Shown piece by piece: positions 48,899-57,245 of a DNA stretch of 64,000 nt. The DNA comes from Streptomyces sp. Y2F8-2. Its GTDB lineage: Bacteria; Actinomycetota; Actinomycetes; Streptomycetales; Streptomycetaceae. The translations under genes and the position numbers were made by a program. The first letter of the stretch is position 1, and each line of letters opens with the position of its first letter. The stretch spans positions 124,001-188,000 of the forward strand of contig NZ_BNGS01000010.1 of NCBI RefSeq assembly GCF_014905555.1, in the 5' to 3' direction. The notes beneath the pieces are model-generated. The model did no database searches and was not told the DNA's origin. It saw only the letters and a list, made by a program, of their open reading frames with translations.

Positions 48899-51135
48899 CC
48901 AACTCTCCTTCGCAGTCGTGCCCGGAAACTCGCACCCGAGAGGGTGCCGGGGCTCACCAGCCCCAATTCGCCGTCGTAGAAGTCCTTCACGACGCTGCCT
49001 GCGATGCTGAGACCGAGGCCGACGCCATCCGGCTTTTCACTGAAGTAGGTATCGAAGATCAGGTCCTTGATCTTCTCGCGCACCCCAGGGCCGTTGTCGC
49101 TGACCGTGATGTCGACCACGTCCAGTTCGCCCTCGTGATTGCGCTCCGTCTCGATCAGGATCTCGCGGGGAGTGCCCTTGGGCATTGTGGAGAGCCAGTA
49201 CACGGCGTTGCTCACGAGGTTGACCACAAGGGTCCTGATGTCACCCGGCTCGGCGGTGACGATCACGTCCTCCCCGCTGATCTGTACATCTACACCGTGC
49301 TTGGTGATCTCCGACTCCAGCACGTCAACGGCTTCGGAAATGCTCTGGTGTAGAGAGAGCCGGCGGGGCCGTCCACGCTTCCGTCCGCTGAGGGGCTCGA
49401 TGCGAGTGAAGAGCCGGTCGAGAGCCCTTTCTTGTGCGGTGAAGTCCGTCCGCAGCTTGTCCAGCGCAGCTGACAACTCCACATCGTGTGTCTCGACCTT
49501 TGTGGTGATCTTGCCGAGACGACGAAGGCCCACGCCGATGCGGGAAAGGGCGGTACGTCCGTCGTGGAGGACGACGTCGACCAGGGTGCCCAGCGTCGCG
49601 AGGCGGGAGAACTGGGCGATGACCTCCTGTACCTTGCGTACGCCTTCGTTGATCGTCTCCGTGGCATCCTCGATGGCGCGACTGAGGATGATGTCCTCTG
49701 GGTGCCGCTCGGCAGCCACCTGTCGCAGCGGGTCCAGGTTGAAGTTCTGGAAGAGCCCGTGGCCCCTGCCTTCGGACGGCCCGGCAAGGAGCGGGGCTTC
49801 CGTCGGAGCAGTGGGTTCCCGACGCAGCCGGTAGCGTTGCGTCTCCAACCTGGCAATCGCCTGGAGTATGACTGCCTTCAGTTCCTCGTACTCAGGGGTG
49901 TCGATCAGTCCTTCGCGGTGCGAGCGGTCCAGGAGGCCGGGGTTGTCATCGGCCGAGATGTAGACGAATCCCGCCACTTGCCGGTTGGAGAGACGCAGCG
50001 TCGGGTTGTTGATGCGTCGCTGGTCGAAACCAAGCCAGTCGAACCCGGGTTCCCCGAACGGCTGCACACGGAACCCGTCCCGGTACAGGGCCACACCGCT
50101 GTTGTTCCGGATGAGTTCCCGTACGTCGTTGGTGTTCCTCGCGCTGGTGTCGAGTGCCAGGAGCGGCTTGATGGCCGACGACTCAAGGTCCCAGACTCGG
50201 AAGTCCAGTTTCAGAGGGCCACATGAGGGCCTCTTCGAGTCCTTCCGGAGGTTGTCCTGGACGACCTCCACCGGTTCTTCGTCGCCGGCGTAAATGGCCA
50301 GGCTCGCGTCCCCGTCGGCATCCACGGCGCCGACGAGGCGATAGCGGGGATGGGCCAGTGTCTCACTCGCAGAAACGAACCCGCTGTGGTGGCGGAGCGG
50401 CCCCTCCGGAGTGTCGATGTAGATCGAGAACTCAGGCTGGTCCGGCACAGAGAGCTCGGCGGGAGGCGGCGGGGGGAGGAGCCTGGACAGGGAACGCTTG
50501 AGGGCCTCGATCTCGTTCGTGCCCCAAGCCGTGCGAAGCCTCTCGAGTCGGACCACGGTGCCATGCGCCGTGCCGACGGCTGTAGCAGGCGCTGACTGAA
50601 ATTCCCGGAGGACCTCGGAAAAGGTCTGCGCTGCTATGCCTCCGTCTACGAAGACACTCGGAGTGGTCGTGGACAGGGAGACCGGAACCTCATCCAGGTA
50701 CGCGTCACCATCCGTGAAGTCCCCCCAGTCGATGCGAAGGGTGACCTCCTGCTCATCGACCCGCCGAGTCGTGATTGTGGCGGTATGGCCAAGTCGAGCC
50801 GAGGCGAACCGGCCGATGCCCTTGGCGCCCAGCACGCGACGCCCACCTGACTCACTGCGTGGGTTCCGGTGCCTGTGCGGGGTGGCGATCTCCATCCACG
50901 TGCCGCGCACTGTGGCCGGCGACATGCCGTGCCCGTTGTCCCAGACCTCGATCGAGCCCTCACCCTCTTCGAGGGGAGGGTTGAAGCGGATCAGGACGAG
51001 GCTGGCGTCCGCGTCGTAGGCGTTCTTCACCAGCTCGGTGAGGGCGACGCGTTCGTTGCTGATCAGTTCTTCGCCGAGCGTGCTCATGAGCCTGGCCCGC
51101 GGCCGGAGATACGCCTTCGCGTTCTCGGAGTCCAC
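48895..51135 (-). CDS. Sensor kinase with two GHKL ATPase domains
   Basis: This 746-residue cytoplasmic protein has an N-terminal Hsp90/MutL/MORC-type ATPase (ERVALTELVKNAYDADASLVLI, EVWDNGHGMSP, VLGAKGIGRFASARLGH; residues 20-200) and a middle region of unknown fold. A histidine-kinase core follows, with a DHp-like helix around H524 in VVLHDGRTALSRIG and a second GHKL domain (TLVVNLVSNAVYWLS, VSDNGPGVREKI, DGVGLGLSIAG). No membrane span is present. It forms an operon with the receiver protein. The N-terminal ATPase may act as a DNA- or protein-clamping sensor that triggers the kinase; this is inference. Confidence 0.85.
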   Translation of the reverse strand: MDSENAKAYLRPRARLMSTLGEELISNERVALTELVKNAYDADASLVLIRFNPPLEEGEGSIEVWDNGHGMSPATVRGTWMEIATPHRHRNPRSESGGRRVLGAKGIGRFASARLGHTATITTRRVDEQEVTLRIDWGDFTDGDAYLDEVPVSLSTTTPSVFVDGGIAAQTFSEVLREFQSAPATAVGTAHGTVVRLERLRTAWGTNEIEALKRSLSRLLPPPPPAELSVPDQPEFSIYIDTPEGPLRHHSGFVSASETLAHPRYRLVGAVDADGDASLAIYAGDEEPVEVVQDNLRKDSKRPSCGPLKLDFRVWDLESSAIKPLLALDTSARNTNDVRELIRNNSGVALYRDGFRVQPFGEPGFDWLGFDQRRINNPTLRLSNRQVAGFVYISADDNPGLLDRSHREGLIDTPEYEELKAVILQAIARLETQRYRLRREPTAPTEAPLLAGPSEGRGHGLFQNFNLDPLRQVAAERHPEDIILSRAIEDATETINEGVRKVQEVIAQFSRLATLGTLVDVVLHDGRTALSRIGVGLRRLGKITTKVETHDVELSAALDKLRTDFTAQERALDRLFTRIEPLSGRKRGRPRRLSLHQSISEAVDVLESEITKHGVDVQISGEDVIVTAEPGDIRTLVVNLVSNAVYWLSTMPKGTPREILIETERNHEGELDVVDITVSDNGPGVREKIKDLIFDTYFSEKPDGVGLGLSIAGSVVKDFYDGELGLVSPGTLSGASFRARLRRRVG

Positions 51136-51556
51136 CCATGCCCCCGCTCGTCAACTGTCAGCCATGTTCTGCAGTGTGTGGCGGGCAAGATTCTACTAAC
51201 TACCCATCAGCGAGCTAGGTGGGCGGCTCTCGTAAGTGGCCGAAACCGTGCACAGGTTCAGGCCGACTCGAACGTGTCTTCAGCCCCGCCGGATCGTTGA
51301 CCAGCTTGTCCGGCCAATCCGGGCCCCGGGAGCGACGCTGTCACTGCTGTCCTCTACGATTGCCTCTGGTAACGCACCAGAACGTCGGTTCGAAGCCGAG
51401 GACTGGGGGGCCGCGCGGACTCGCGCCGGTACCCGGCAGAGCGCAGCATCGGTCTCACGGGATTTCCGGAGGTCAGCGTGGTGGAATCCTTGCCTCCACC
51501 AGCGCGTCTGTGATCTCCTGGTGCTCGTTGTTCTCGCTGGTGTGGAGGTGCGTGCT
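51136..51556. other. Divergent intergenic region, kinase and methyltransferase genes
   Basis: These 421 bases separate the kinase operon (minus) from the methyltransferase (plus) and must hold both promoters. The methyltransferase frame is open across much of it, but the encoded residues look non-native. TTGACC near 51297 and TACGAT at 51355 resemble promoter hexamers without good spacing. No repeats stand out. Confidence 0.45.
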
Positions 51557-53524
51557 GTGCAGGAGTCGCACTATGGCGTACCCCTGGAACGGAGCGACTA
51601 TCTCAAGCTCCCGCGGCACCGGCACAGCTGCAGGCCCGAGCGGTTCGCAAAGTGGCTCGAAGGGTACGGCAAGGGGCGTCGCCTCGCCGTGGACCTCTTC
51701 TCCGGAGCAGGCGGTCTGAGTCTTGGGCTTCAGCGAGCTGGCTGGACCACTGCAGCCGCTGTCGACTTCGACGAGCGTGCCCTTGAGACCCATGCGGCCA
51801 ACTTCCCCGGCATGAGTCTGCACATGGACCTGGGGAACCCAGCCGAGCGTGACAGGCTCGAGGAGCTGCTGGAGCCGGCGAAGGGGAAGATCGATCTGGT
51901 GGCGGGGGGCCCGCCGTGCCAGCCGTTCAGCAGGGCTGGGCGGAGCAAGATCCGCCACCTCGTAGAGCACCATGGCCGCGACCCTCACGACCTCCGTAAA
52001 GAGCTGTGGAGCGCGTACCTGGACGTCATAAAGAGGATCAGGCCGCGCGCCGTCCTCATGGAGAACGTCCCGGACATGGGCCTCGGCGACGACTTCTTCG
52101 TGGTCCGCGTGATCGAGCAGCAGCTCGAGGAGCTCGGCTACGCAACCCAGGTACGCCTTGTCGACGCATGGCGCTACGGAGTACCCCAGCACCGGAAGCG
52201 GCTCATCCTTCTGGCCAGGAACGACATCGAGAGGTTCGAGTGGCAGCAGGAGGTCGCCGAGGACGAACGCACCACCCTGCGCCACGCCATTGGTGACCTC
52301 CCTCCCCTCACCGTGGTGCCCACGGAGCGTGTCGGCGAGCGTGAGATGGCCTACGGCACCCCCTCCGAAGATCTGTCCGACTTTGCCAGGGAGATGCGCA
52401 AGCGCGCGAAGCGTGAGGTCGTCTTCGACCACATGACCCGGAGGGTCAGGCCGGACGACTGGGTGATCTTCGACAGCATGGACTCCGACACCCTGTACTC
52501 GGACATCGACCCGGAGCTCCAGCGGTACAGCGCCGAGCACTTCACCGACAAGTACAAGAAGCTTGACTGGGACGACCTGAGCAGGTCGATCACCGCCCAC
52601 ATCGCCAAGGACGGCTACTGGTACATCCATCCGGACCAGAACCGCACCCTGACCGTTCGGGAGGCGGCACGGGTACAGACCTTCCCGGACCGGTTCAGGT
52701 TCGCTGGGACGCGTAGTGACGCCTTCCGGCAGATCGGCAACGCGGTGCCACCCCTCCTGGGCAAGGCCGCCGCGGAAGTGCTGTTGCCTGTCGAGGGGTG
52801 CCAGGCCGGGGAAGGCGGACTCCAGCCCCGCTGGCGCACGGCCCGCGAGGACCTGACTGCCTGGGCGGAACGGCAGCGCAACGGGGAGAACTGGTACCAG
52901 TTGCCCAAGCTGTCGTCAGTGCACGCGGCGGTCGTGGCGGTGTTGGCGGGAACCCGGGTGCAGCCTGGTCAGATGCACGAGATGCTCGAGACGATCCGGG
53001 AGCACGCGACTCTGACCAAGTCCGCTCTGCGCACTCTCCTTGAATCAGCCCCCACGGCAGCCGTTCGGGCGCGCCTCGACAGGCTGACCGCCGTGGCCGG
53101 CAAGTCAAGCGTCTGGTCCGAGGACGAGGAGAAGCAGAAGGAGCTGCCCAAGCGCCTGGGGATGAAACCAGCCGAGGGCGCGCTCTACCGGCTGCTGATC
53201 GATGACGACCTTCTGTGGGTGGGACAGAGTGCGCTGCGCGTCGCTGCCCGGCTGCACGACAGCGACTCTGACCGCACCAACCGGCTCAGTGACGGCCGGG
53301 TGCACTTGGTGAAGCTCGTCGGTGCAGGAGAAAAGGCCCCCCTGCGCATGGCTGCGCTACGACTCATCGGAAGCACCCTGTGCAACGCGAAGAATCCTCT
53401 CTGTGACCAGTGTCCTCTCAGTAGCTACTGCGCGGGCAGGGAAAGTGCTGCGGGTGACCTGGTCACGGATGCTCTGAGTGGGACGCACGGTCGGCAGCCT
53501 GTTCCTGCCCAGTCACGCGAGTAG
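51557..53524 (+). CDS. DNA (cytosine-5) methyltransferase with C-terminal endonuclease III-like Fe-S domain
   Basis: The 655-residue protein methylates cytosine C5 in a sequence that cannot be read here. Motif I is AVDLFSGAGGLSLGL, IV is GGPPCQPFS with catalytic C121, VI MENVPDMG, VIII QHRKRLILLA and X IGNAVPPLLG (residues 40-420). The last 230 residues are extra: a helical region ending GSTLCNAKNPLCDQCPLSSYC with cysteines 609, 616, 619 and 625, exactly the C-x6-C-x2-C-x5-C cluster of endonuclease III/MutY. The catalytic VDTH is not conserved (VGQSALRV), suggesting recognition, not base removal. GGAGG lies eight bases before GTG 51557. Confidence 0.88.
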   Translation: MQESHYGVPLERSDYLKLPRHRHSCRPERFAKWLEGYGKGRRLAVDLFSGAGGLSLGLQRAGWTTAAAVDFDERALETHAANFPGMSLHMDLGNPAERDRLEELLEPAKGKIDLVAGGPPCQPFSRAGRSKIRHLVEHHGRDPHDLRKELWSAYLDVIKRIRPRAVLMENVPDMGLGDDFFVVRVIEQQLEELGYATQVRLVDAWRYGVPQHRKRLILLARNDIERFEWQQEVAEDERTTLRHAIGDLPPLTVVPTERVGEREMAYGTPSEDLSDFAREMRKRAKREVVFDHMTRRVRPDDWVIFDSMDSDTLYSDIDPELQRYSAEHFTDKYKKLDWDDLSRSITAHIAKDGYWYIHPDQNRTLTVREAARVQTFPDRFRFAGTRSDAFRQIGNAVPPLLGKAAAEVLLPVEGCQAGEGGLQPRWRTAREDLTAWAERQRNGENWYQLPKLSSVHAAVVAVLAGTRVQPGQMHEMLETIREHATLTKSALRTLLESAPTAAVRARLDRLTAVAGKSSVWSEDEEKQKELPKRLGMKPAEGALYRLLIDDDLLWVGQSALRVAARLHDSDSDRTNRLSDGRVHLVKLVGAGEKAPLRMAALRLIGSTLCNAKNPLCDQCPLSSYCAGRESAAGDLVTDALSGTHGRQPVPAQSRE

Positions 53525-53960
53525 GAGCCGGACACCGCTCGGCAACCATGAGTGCTGCCGCCGCTGGACTGGCCTTGACCTCGCACTCCCAGACCCGGAG
53601 CACGGTCCATCCGGCGGCCTCCGCTGCTTCCGTGTTGCGTCTGTCTCGGGCCCTGTTGGTCTCGATCTTGTCCGTCCAACGCTCGGCGTTCGGTCCGCGG
53701 AACACCTTGGGGCCGTGCTTCGGGCAGCCGTGCCAGAAGCAGCCGTCAACAAAGACGGCCACGTGGTATCTGGGAAGCACGAAGTCGGCCGTGCACCTGG
53801 GAGCCACCCTCTGGTGAAGGCGGAACCTGAGGCCCAGCCGGTGCACCGCCTTCCTGAGGGCCACCTCCGGCCTGGTGTCCCTCACGCGCCGGCCGCGAAG
53901 GTGCTCACCCTCCGGAGTGGCGACCCACCCACGGTCCGGCGTCAGCCCTCCTCCACTCAT
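53463..53960 (-). CDS. vsr: Very-short-patch-repair (Vsr) endonuclease
   Basis: Vsr enzymes nick T:G mismatches arising from deamination of 5-methylcytosine, protecting methylated sites from mutation. The 165 residues show the family motifs RDTRPEVALRKAVHRLGLRFRLH, CTADFVLPRYHVAVFVDGCFWHGCPKHG with the catalytic acidic residue, and GWTVLRVWECEV. It converges on the methyltransferase gene with 62 bases of overlap, so the two are encoded tail to tail. Vsr-like nucleases also serve as restriction nucleases in some R-M systems; both roles are possible here. Confidence 0.93.
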   Translation of the reverse strand: MSGGGLTPDRGWVATPEGEHLRGRRVRDTRPEVALRKAVHRLGLRFRLHQRVAPRCTADFVLPRYHVAVFVDGCFWHGCPKHGPKVFRGPNAERWTDKIETNRARDRRNTEAAEAAGWTVLRVWECEVKASPAAAALMVAERCPAPTRVTGQEQAADRASHSEHP

Positions 53961-54015
53961 GACCACATTCCCAGTCTGTAGACGTCCTCGACTCGGAGGG
54001 TGCCACACTCTTCCC

Positions 54016-54204
54016 ATGCTCCGGGAACCAGCCGAACTCCATGTCGATGATCAGGGTCGGGTCGAGCTGCCGCTCGGCCTGCTGGCGGAGGCCGGCATCG
54101 CACCGGGCTCCGATCTCGTCGCCTTCAGTGACGGTGACGGACGGATTGTCCTGAGGCGGGCCGAGGACGCTGTCAGGGACCTGGTCGAGAAGGGCATGCT
54201 CTGA
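54016..54204 (+). CDS. AbrB/MazE/SpoVT-type DNA-binding protein
   Basis: This 62-residue protein is a single swapped-hairpin domain: LHVDDQGRVELPLGLLAEAGIAPGSDLVAFSDGDGRIVLRRAEDAV. Such proteins dimerise and repress transcription or act as antitoxins. It is transcribed against its neighbours, diverging from Vsr (55 bases apart) and converging with the AIPR gene. No toxin gene is adjacent, so a switch that controls the methylation/restriction genes is the better guess. CACACT lies six bases before the ATG. Confidence 0.82.
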   Translation: MLREPAELHVDDQGRVELPLGLLAEAGIAPGSDLVAFSDGDGRIVLRRAEDAVRDLVEKGML

Positions 54205-54232
54205 CCGAGGACTCAGGACCTGCGTGGTCCCA

Positions 54233-56242
54233 TCACTGAGCAGGAGTGAACCCCAGGCGCAGAGCCTCGCTACGCGCGTGAAGGGCCTGGAGTGCTTGTG
54301 TCTCGGGCACCTCTTGGCCGTTCTCCATCCGTCTCCCGACGGACTGGGCCAGCTGCCTCTGCCAGGGTTCGAGGTTGTGCGTCTCCTTGGCCCACCGCTC
54401 CAGCGCGTACCACTCGCCGGTTGGCACAACCAGGAGTTCCTCGACCGCCCCCTCGGCGTCCGGGCTGCCGCCGGCCAGTGCTGCTTCGTCCAGGGGCAGG
54501 TCCAGGAGTTCGGCCGCCAGGGCATCGGGGACCGCCCAGCGCACTCGTGAAACGGCGTCCCAACACCCCACCTTCTTGGCCCACTCGCCCACGTGGTTGC
54601 CCTCCAGCGGGTTCGTCACCGCCTCCATGACGCGGGGGCACAGATCGTCCACCGCGGCTTCCAGGGCGGCGGAGATCCCCTGCTCACGCCAGATCCGGTC
54701 AAGGTCGATCCGCTGCTTGGTGGCCAGGGACAGCCTCGCCATCGTGTACGTCGTCACAAGGCTCTTGTGACTGCCCGCTCCATGGCCGGCGGCAACCTGG
54801 TCCACGGCCTTGAACAGGATCGCCATTGCGATCACCCGCTGGCAGTACTGGATGTCGACACGTGGTGGCGCCTCGTCGATACGCAGCATGAACTCGACAA
54901 AGTTCTTCTGTGCACCCCGACTCACCAGGTGGGGCAGCTGGATCCACGAGTGGACGAACTTCGCCAGATCGGCCTTGGTGAACCTCTTCTTCGTCGGATT
55001 GATCCTCTTGAACTGGCGTTGTCGGGCAGGCGTACGGGCTTTGGCGAGCTCGTCCGTGTACTGGCCGCGTGCCCGCTCGTAGAACCAGTGGGTCTCCTGA
55101 CCACTGCCGTCGGCTGCGGGAGCCCAGAGGGAACGGGTGATCCGCTGGATCGCCACGTGATACTCGTGGTTCGAGCTGAAGTCGACCTGGGTCACCCGGT
55201 TCTGCGTGTTCGAGTACTCCGAGATCTTGGGAACAATCTCGGTGAGACGCTCGGGCGAGACCTCCGTCAACTTCATCTGGACCCGGACCTGGGACAAGTC
55301 GGCCTTGTCCCGTGACCGGGCATAGTGGAGTGACGCCGTGGTCTGCCCGCCGTTGACGATCTGGAGGCCGTGTACGCGGGAGATGTGGGTCGGCTCTCCG
55401 TCCGGGCCTGTCACGAAGTCGACCTGGGAGGCCGTTGCCGTGATCCCGTTGTTGTAGGCCAGGAAGCGGCCGGGCGCGTGCAACAGGGTCTCCCGGATGC
55501 CTCGGTTCACGGAACCACGGGCCTGCAGGAACGAACGCACATTGAGTTCGAGAAGCCGTGTCCCGTGCTCCGCGTACAGCTCCGCCAGCAACTCTCCGGG
55601 TATCACAGCGAGCACGACGGAATGGTCCCGCTCCGAACTCGGAGCGGAAACGCAGGGCAGCGGAGGCGTGAAGGGAACCACGATGGGCTCGCTGAGCGAT
55701 CCCGACGTCTCGTGACGGTGCAGCCGCGCCAGGTCCCACACCTCGTGGACGACCGGGAGGCCGTCGAAGTGGGTGGGTGGGACCTCCACGGTCGTGGCGA
55801 CGCGGTTGCTGAGGAGGAAGAGCCTGATCCTCTGCACCTCGGTCAGGGCCTTCTCGACCGCCTCGCACATGTCGTACACGTCGAAGGACTCGTCAATATG
55901 TTGCTGCAGGCCCTCCTGGCAACGACGTGCGAAGGTCAACAGCCGTTTGAACGAGGTTTCGGTCTGGGCCTTGGTGAGTTTCGTCTCCAGCGGGGCCAGG
56001 TGGAAATCGGTGAGGAAGAGGTCCAAGGACTCCCCCGCCTCTCCGATGCCGTACGCATGGACCTCGTGACCGTGGGCCTTGTGGTACGCGCTGAAGGTGT
56101 TGGAGACGACGCCGGCCTTCTCCAGGTCGAACAGGACCCTGTGTGTGAACGCCTCCGGAGTTGTCGTTCCCTCGGCGTCCGCGGTCGCCTGAACGTCAGC
56201 GACGAGGCTCCGGGAGTACTCGGCCAGGTCCTGCTCACTCAT
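54233..56242 (-). CDS. AIPR-family protein (abortive infection phage resistance type)
   Basis: This 669-residue protein carries the AIPR signature: LLELNVRSFLQARGSVNRGIRETL, GRFLAYNNGITATAS and the block VHGLQIVNGGQTTASLHYA, followed by QMKLTEVSPERLTEIVPKISEYSNTQNRV. The family is linked to phage exclusion; its biochemical activity is not firmly known, although its location in nuclease operons suggests it recognises or processes nucleic acid. It is the last gene of the four-gene operon and overlaps the PD-(D/E)XK gene by eight bases. Confidence 0.9.
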   Translation of the reverse strand: MSEQDLAEYSRSLVADVQATADAEGTTTPEAFTHRVLFDLEKAGVVSNTFSAYHKAHGHEVHAYGIGEAGESLDLFLTDFHLAPLETKLTKAQTETSFKRLLTFARRCQEGLQQHIDESFDVYDMCEAVEKALTEVQRIRLFLLSNRVATTVEVPPTHFDGLPVVHEVWDLARLHRHETSGSLSEPIVVPFTPPLPCVSAPSSERDHSVVLAVIPGELLAELYAEHGTRLLELNVRSFLQARGSVNRGIRETLLHAPGRFLAYNNGITATASQVDFVTGPDGEPTHISRVHGLQIVNGGQTTASLHYARSRDKADLSQVRVQMKLTEVSPERLTEIVPKISEYSNTQNRVTQVDFSSNHEYHVAIQRITRSLWAPAADGSGQETHWFYERARGQYTDELAKARTPARQRQFKRINPTKKRFTKADLAKFVHSWIQLPHLVSRGAQKNFVEFMLRIDEAPPRVDIQYCQRVIAMAILFKAVDQVAAGHGAGSHKSLVTTYTMARLSLATKQRIDLDRIWREQGISAALEAAVDDLCPRVMEAVTNPLEGNHVGEWAKKVGCWDAVSRVRWAVPDALAAELLDLPLDEAALAGGSPDAEGAVEELLVVPTGEWYALERWAKETHNLEPWQRQLAQSVGRRMENGQEVPETQALQALHARSEALRLGFTPAQ

Positions 56243-57245
56243 GGGCTCCCCCGATCAACATGCTCACATCGTCGACTGACGCCAGATAGCTGTCCAACCC
56301 CGAGACGGTCACGTGGTAGGTGCAGTCGCTGACGCCCTCGGGAAGGTCCGACTCGACAAGCCTGGGAAAGCCATCCCGAACGTGCCAGAAGCGTAGGTCA
56401 CGAACGGTGTATCGAGGTTCGTCATAGAGATCGTGATGTCCGGGCAGGTAACCTGCCTGGATAAGCAGGCCGTCGAATCGGGCCCTGGCAGCAGCGCTGG
56501 CAAGGTGCCCCCGGACGCGCTCCACACGACGGTTCAGGCTCTCGCCGGACCCACCCCGTCGTTCGTCGAGCACCATCATGCACAGCAGCAGGTGCGGGAC
56601 ACCGGTGTCATCCAGCTGTCGCTCACTCGCTATGCGGACGCTGCGGGGGTGCTTCGCGGCACTGGCCTTGACCTCGATCGCGACTCCAGGGAGCTGGAAG
56701 TCCTGGTTGGCGCCTGTCGGTCCCGTCCAGGACTCCACAGCCTCGGTCTCGGACAGGGTGCTCAGGAGGTGGTCACCAAGCACCAGAAGTTCCCCGTAGA
56801 GCCCCCTCCGCGCCTCCGCTCCCAGCCCGTCCGTGCCAACCGTGCGCAGGAGATCCTGCCAGCGCTCGAACCTGCTCACGGCGGCTGTCAGAGCGTCGGC
56901 AGCGGCCGGCGCTGAACGCGCGGTGTCGGCAACGTCGGTCACGAGTGGGTTGAACACTTCCCGGAGGTCGTTCGCCGTAAGGACCAACTGGAGCTCGTAC
57001 TCGAGACGGGACACCGCACTCAGCTGCATCTCGATGCCGGCCGCCCGGGGCAGTCGCCCAACCGAACGCACGATGTGGTCTGCCGAGCGGGCGTCGGCCC
57101 TGAGTACCAGCATGCGCTGTCCCCCCGGATGGGCGACGGAGAGGAACACGTCCAGCGGGGAGTCCGGATGCAACCGACGGCTGGAGCGTCCTGGCGAGTC
57201 GTGAGGGCGCTCAAGCTCGTGCCAGTCCTCCTCGGTGACCGTCAC
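56235..57245 (-). CDS. PD-(D/E)XK motif nuclease (DUF4420)
   Basis: This 336-residue protein has a complete restriction-endonuclease-type core: E152 in LYGELLVLGDHLL, D182 in NQDFQLPG, and E191-x-K193 in VAIEVKAS. These residues bind metal for DNA cleavage, so it is the probable cutting subunit of the operon. The flanking region VRIASERQLDDTGVPHLLLCMMVLD is typical of DUF4420. The GTG start overlaps the Z1 stop (GTGA) and its end overlaps the AIPR start, so all three are tightly coupled. Confidence 0.9.
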   Translation of the reverse strand: MTVTEEDWHELERPHDSPGRSSRRLHPDSPLDVFLSVAHPGGQRMLVLRADARSADHIVRSVGRLPRAAGIEMQLSAVSRLEYELQLVLTANDLREVFNPLVTDVADTARSAPAAADALTAAVSRFERWQDLLRTVGTDGLGAEARRGLYGELLVLGDHLLSTLSETEAVESWTGPTGANQDFQLPGVAIEVKASAAKHPRSVRIASERQLDDTGVPHLLLCMMVLDERRGGSGESLNRRVERVRGHLASAAARARFDGLLIQAGYLPGHHDLYDEPRYTVRDLRFWHVRDGFPRLVESDLPEGVSDCTYHVTVSGLDSYLASVDDVSMLIGGAHE

